From: Enoplosus armatus
Lineage: Eukaryota > Chordata > Actinopteri > Centrarchiformes > Enoplosidae
Length of the DNA: 64,000 nt
NCBI RefSeq assembly: GCF_043641665.1
Contig: NC_092196.1
Span: 20,807,192 to 20,871,191 of the forward strand
Reading direction: 5' to 3'
Part shown: piece by piece, positions 60,505 through 64,000 of the stretch
Numbering within the stretch: the first letter of the stretch is position 1
Layout of the letters: each line of letters opens with the position of its first letter
Position numbers and translations under genes: made by a program
The notes under the pieces: generated by a model
What the model saw: only the letters and a program-made list of their open reading frames with translations
What the model was told of the DNA's origin: nothing
Database searches by the model: none

Positions 60505-60510
60505 AATAAA
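60505..60510 (+). terminator. Candidate polyadenylation signal of the protease gene
   Basis: AATAAA lies about 1.15 kb after the stop codon and is followed by a T/G-rich stretch. It implies a 3' UTR of about 59360-60530. Earlier variants cannot be excluded. Confidence 0.45.
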
Positions 60511-61404
60511 CGTGATTGATTGCTTCACAGCACCTCTGCTGCACCTCAAACGGAGTCTGATCCAACAGTCCTGTAAGAAATCCTCCTTCATGAAGGTTAG
60601 AAAGTTCAGTTTGTGTTGAAACTGTTCAGACACCTGTTGATTCACCTGTATGATCACTTTGGAGGCTGCACCTTTCATCACAATCCATCTGATAGTTGTT
60701 GACTATTGCCTTCCATACAGGCTCAGTGCCAGCATAAAGCCAGCCAGGAGACGTCTGTAGGTTAAAGCAGAGGACATGAGTTGTGGGAACAGAATATGAG
60801 AAGAACACAGAAAATTTAATAACAAAAAGTAAAATAAAAAATCCTTTTAAAAAGTAAAGTCTCCCAAATTAGAAATACTCATGTATAGTACCAGGACCTC
60901 AAAACTACTTAGAAAGACAGTTGGCAGTGCTGCGCCCGGTCGACAGCATCGGGGAAAATAAGTTCTTTTTAATTTCTTTTTAATTATGCTAAATGTTTTC
61001 TGGACATGAGAACTTCCATCAACTGACGGTTGAAACAGTTCTGAATTTAATCAAACTTTCAAAAAGCAGGATGTATAAAATAACAGCACAAAGCCACTTC
61101 ACTTTAGTCATTCTCGTACATGTACACCATTTTCTAACGTTAAAGTACAAGTCTGGTGATATTCTGTCTTTATTTTAGACAACAAATTGCATGAAAAGAC
61201 TAAAACTAACAATGACTTGATCCTACAAACTACAGTGAACAGCTGTTTTAAGAATTGACTGAGTCTTTTTAAACATATATTCGTGAGGTGTTTTGAAAGA
61301 TTGACGTCTTCAGTAGGAACCAATGAGCTGAGAGCCACAGACAGGAAGTCAGACAGGACTAAGAGACGCACTGACAGGTCGTTGGTTTGGATCTGCACGT
61401 GAGA

Positions 61405-61410
61405 TTTATT
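61405..61410 (-). terminator. Candidate polyadenylation signal of the Cys-rich gene
   Basis: The plus-strand TTTATT reads AATAAA on the minus strand, about 970 bases past the stop codon at 62376. Nearer weak signals may exist. Confidence 0.4.
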
Positions 61411-62199
61411 GTCAATGAAAACAGCTTTAAGCTATAACTATGGTTATAAACCATAACCATTGTAAAAAATATACAATAGAAAAGGCTCTTCCAGCAACAA
61501 ACCCAGTTTGATCCCACCGATGTAGAGTCAAGAAGAAAGCCTGTAAGGCTAAATGCAGTGCTGTGAAACAACTTTTTCATCAAAAATAAAAGATATCATA
61601 CGAAATGCCTCTCATATTCAAAACGCAGAGTTAAACAACAGGTGGTGTGGACAGATGTCCTTTCTAGTTTGAGTTTTAACATTCTGTGACAATTTAAAAA
61701 CCGTTTCAGAGGGAAACCTGAATACTAGGGTTGTGTGATGTGACAATACATGCTGTGAGCCGATCTGTGATTACTGTGTTAGTTAAGCGATCAGTGTGCA
61801 AAACACAAGCACATTTCCTGTCTGGTTATTTCATCCATTAACTCAAGATAAATATAGATATCGTGATACAAAATCCACACTGTGATAGAGGGTTTTATCC
61901 ATATCGCCCACTCCTTCTGAATACAATGAATAATCAAACAATCAAATTTGAGGATAGTGAACAAATGCAGAAGATAACTTCTAGCAGCAGCTTTGATGAA
62001 GCCTTCAACACGTGAAAGCAGATGACCCTGCTGACACTGAGGAGACCCTGTTCTGTTAAGTACATTTAAACATTACAAAGGGGGCGCCATCTGATGGCAG
62101 CAACAGAATCATTTTCAGTCTTCTTTAAAAGGTAAAAGGTTAAAAGAGGAAGTAGTCAAAGAGGAGTAGTCATGTTGACGCTCAGCAAGAACTTAAAGA

Positions 62200-62290
62200 C
62201 CGGTTTAAGGTGCTGACCATGAAGCGCAACGTCTCCGGTTCAGGTCCGGGGAGCTTTGTTGCATCACTCGCTCTCCACTGTAAACTCTAA
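62200..62290 (+). mobile_element. tRNA-SINE fragment
   Basis: The run GCGCAACGTCTCCGGTTCAG followed by GTCCGGGGAGCTTTGTTGCAT resembles the B-box half of a common teleost SINE. It sits in the predicted 3' UTR of the minus-strand gene. Confidence 0.5.
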
Positions 62291-62375
62291 CAAAGGCCTC
62301 ATGAAGGACTCAAAAGCTGAAGTACTTGTAGTCACTCAGCTGACGATGGCATTACTGCACCTCCATCCTCTTCTT

Positions 62376-63437
62376 CTACTTGATCCTGATCTCGAAGCAG
62401 AGACAGTTGCAGGAGTCACACTCAGGAGGCTGACAGGTGCAGGCACAGTCCCATTTGACACACTGTGGGAAAAAACAATTCAACAAGAGACACTGACAAG
62501 CTTGAACTCAGAGATCCAAACTACAATGTGTTTCTGCATGAATTCTGGAGAGTGTTTTCGCAGACCCATTTTAGGAGGAAACCACTGAACAAAATGGAGA
62601 GAAAAGGTTTTCAAATGTCTACACATTGGTCTTTGCAAGTTAGTGAGACAAGGACAAATGCCCAGACCTGGTGGGACAAGAAAGTTCTATTCTATTGTAA
62701 GTTGATTTTCATAGCAGACTGAAATAAAATCAAACCAACATCTGCCTTAGAAATGGATCTAATGCTATGCTTTGCTTGTTAGCTGAAACCCTTCGTGATA
62801 AGAGTGTTTGGAGGTTACTTACAGAAGGAGAAGGGCACTGCTCAGCCCGACATGAGTGCAGCGTTGGCAGCCGACAGTCACACATTTCCGCCAATCTGAA
62901 GCACTGCTCACATATAGAAATGTTTGGACAGCAATCACCACACTCTGAAGAACAGCGGTCCTTTGGAAGAGAGAAAACGGCGACAAAAATCGGCATCACT
63001 TGTCACACTGACACTGTTACTGTGTGTGGTGAAAAACAAGGACACAGTGGAACATAGTGACTTGAGTTAATCCTGATCATAAATAAACTGGAGGTCAAAG
63101 TCCACTTTCCTATTTATTTTCCTCTACATCTGAGCAAGTTTCAGTAAACAACACATTTCATTTATTCAGCAACTGTAGAAAGCAAAAGGCTGTGACTGGA
63201 CCAGCAGCACCAACCTTGAGGCAGGACCGGATCCACAGCCCGATCCCCAGGACGATCATGTAAAGACTCAGAGTAATCATCAGCACTGCTGGGAGAGGGA
63301 TGGCAAGCCCCCAAACAGGCAACACCTGAAGAACAGGATCAAAGACATGTATAACTCCATCTGACGGAGTAGAGCTGAGTAAATATTTCATGAATGGCAT
63401 CCGGATGAAAGATCCAAGTATTCTTGCTTACTTGCAT
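62376..63437 (-). CDS. Unrecognised 113-aa cysteine-rich single-pass membrane protein
   Basis: Exons: 63437-63432 (only MQ), 63325-63215, 62960-62823, 62462-62376. All junctions are phase 0 GT-AG and the total is 342 nt. Residues about 8-34 form one hydrophobic helix (LAIPLPAVLMITLSLYMIVL onward) followed by R and K, so the Cys-rich part is probably cytosolic if the N-terminus is out, although topology is unproven. Residues 36-113 hold 19 cysteines in a dense pattern: CLKDRCSSECGDCC, CEQC, MCDC, then CVKWDCACTC..PEC..CNCLC. The protein ends FEIRIK. This resembles a metal-binding or palmitoylated Cys-rich tail, but I do not recognise a named family. The first coding exon is just six bases, so automated annotation may miss the start. 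It lies tail-to-tail with the protease. Confidence 0.75.
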
Positions 63438-64000
63438 TGTCTTTTCTGAGAAGACACCTTTAACTGTCACAAGGCGTCACGTCATATCTGGAAGTTCTGT
63501 CTGATCTGAGTGGGGTATGTTAAAATGTTATGTTTAGTATAGCCAGTACTGTACTAAAGTACAATTCTGAAGTATGTGTGTGCTGCTGTATTGTATTTTA
63601 AACATTTATTTAACGGCTATAGTTACTAGTTAGATTTCTGATTTAAAATGTAATCACAAACATGATGATCTCAAATATCAACAGTTCAAATCAGCTCTTA
63701 ACCAGTAACTGCAAAGTAAATACTGCTAAACATTAATGTAATGTATATTATTAAAAACATAATAACAATAATAATAATGGTCAAATATTATATATTATGT
63801 AAGAATCTAACACACAATATATGCACAATCACTACTTCTACTTTTGATGTATTTTTACTTTTTCAATTTTGATTGCATATGTTTTATTTGAAATTGTTGT
63901 ATTGGTACTTTTACTTAAGAAAAGGATCTAGTTTAAATACACTTTCCACCACTGAGTATAGCGTTAGATATTTAACTACAAGTACTGTAAGCACTGAAAC
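63438..64000. other. Upstream flank of the Cys-rich gene
   Basis: It contains the presumed promoter and leader of the minus-strand gene, a short AT-rich stretch with (AAT)n near 63770, and a family B repeat copy near 63890-63960. No coding signal is visible. Confidence 0.4.
63890..63960 (+). repeat. Dispersed fish repeat, family B (copy 2)
   Basis: It shares the 19-base ATTGGTACTTTTACTTAAG with 46655-46705 and continues AAAAGGATCTAG, then CTTTCCACCACTG. It runs toward the window end. Confidence 0.5.

Larger units (their letters stand above)
60531..62375. other. Convergent spacer between the protease and the Cys-rich gene
   Basis: There are no genes. It contains a family A repeat fragment at about 60640-60730 (CAATCCATCTGATAGTTGTT), a minus-strand AATAAA at 61405-61410, and a SINE-like fragment at about 62200-62290. 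Part of it is probably the 3' UTR of the minus-strand gene. Confidence 0.5.

Overview
The window is vertebrate nuclear DNA from a ray-finned fish, probably a percomorph teleost. The evidence is long genes split by GT-AG introns, AT-rich intergenic DNA, fish-type tRNA-derived SINEs and hAT-like MITEs, and protein-coding genes that match vertebrate SRRM2, ARL6IP1 and FUS. I see no operons, CRISPR arrays, phage or bacterial systems. I assembled all gene models by hand from splice sites. In each of the five complete models the exons join in one frame and the total length is a multiple of three.

Layout. 1-4900: no firmly identified gene, only a candidate first coding exon on the minus strand near 3.9 kb. 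4938-14900 (minus): srrm2, a spliceosomal SR-repeat protein of 1329 codons. 14.9-17.1 kb: head-to-head promoter interval with a palindromic CRE, a short telomere-like repeat and a SINE. 17144-24585 (plus): arl6ip1, 203 aa, an ER-shaping hairpin protein. 25510-27327 (minus): an unrecognised four-exon gene of 207 aa, tail-to-tail with arl6ip1. 28908-42039 (plus): fus, 553 aa in 15 exons, with two very long introns around a 35-nt exon 7. 42.0-49.8 kb: gene-poor, repeat-bearing, ending in a 1.1-kb, 38-copy minisatellite with higher-order structure. 49858-59359 (plus): a ten-exon, 586-aa serine protease with two S1 domains, the second of which has lost two of its three catalytic residues. 62376-63437 (minus): an unrecognised four-exon gene for a 113-aa single-pass membrane protein with 19 cysteines.

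Function. srrm2 and fus are nuclear RNA-processing genes. arl6ip1 is an ER membrane gene. The protease is secreted or membrane-tethered. They are linked by chromosomal position rather than a shared pathway. In human, FUS lies beside the PRSS8/PRSS36 proteases on 16p11.2, and SRRM2 and ARL6IP1 are elsewhere on 16p, so the block resembles a compacted version of human 16p.

The items most worth following up are the two unrecognised small genes, the protease-plus-pseudoprotease fusion, the nested minisatellite, and a shared GCTAGC/GTTAGC/AACGTT word cluster just downstream of several transcription starts. I found no clear evidence of a wholly new multi-gene system.
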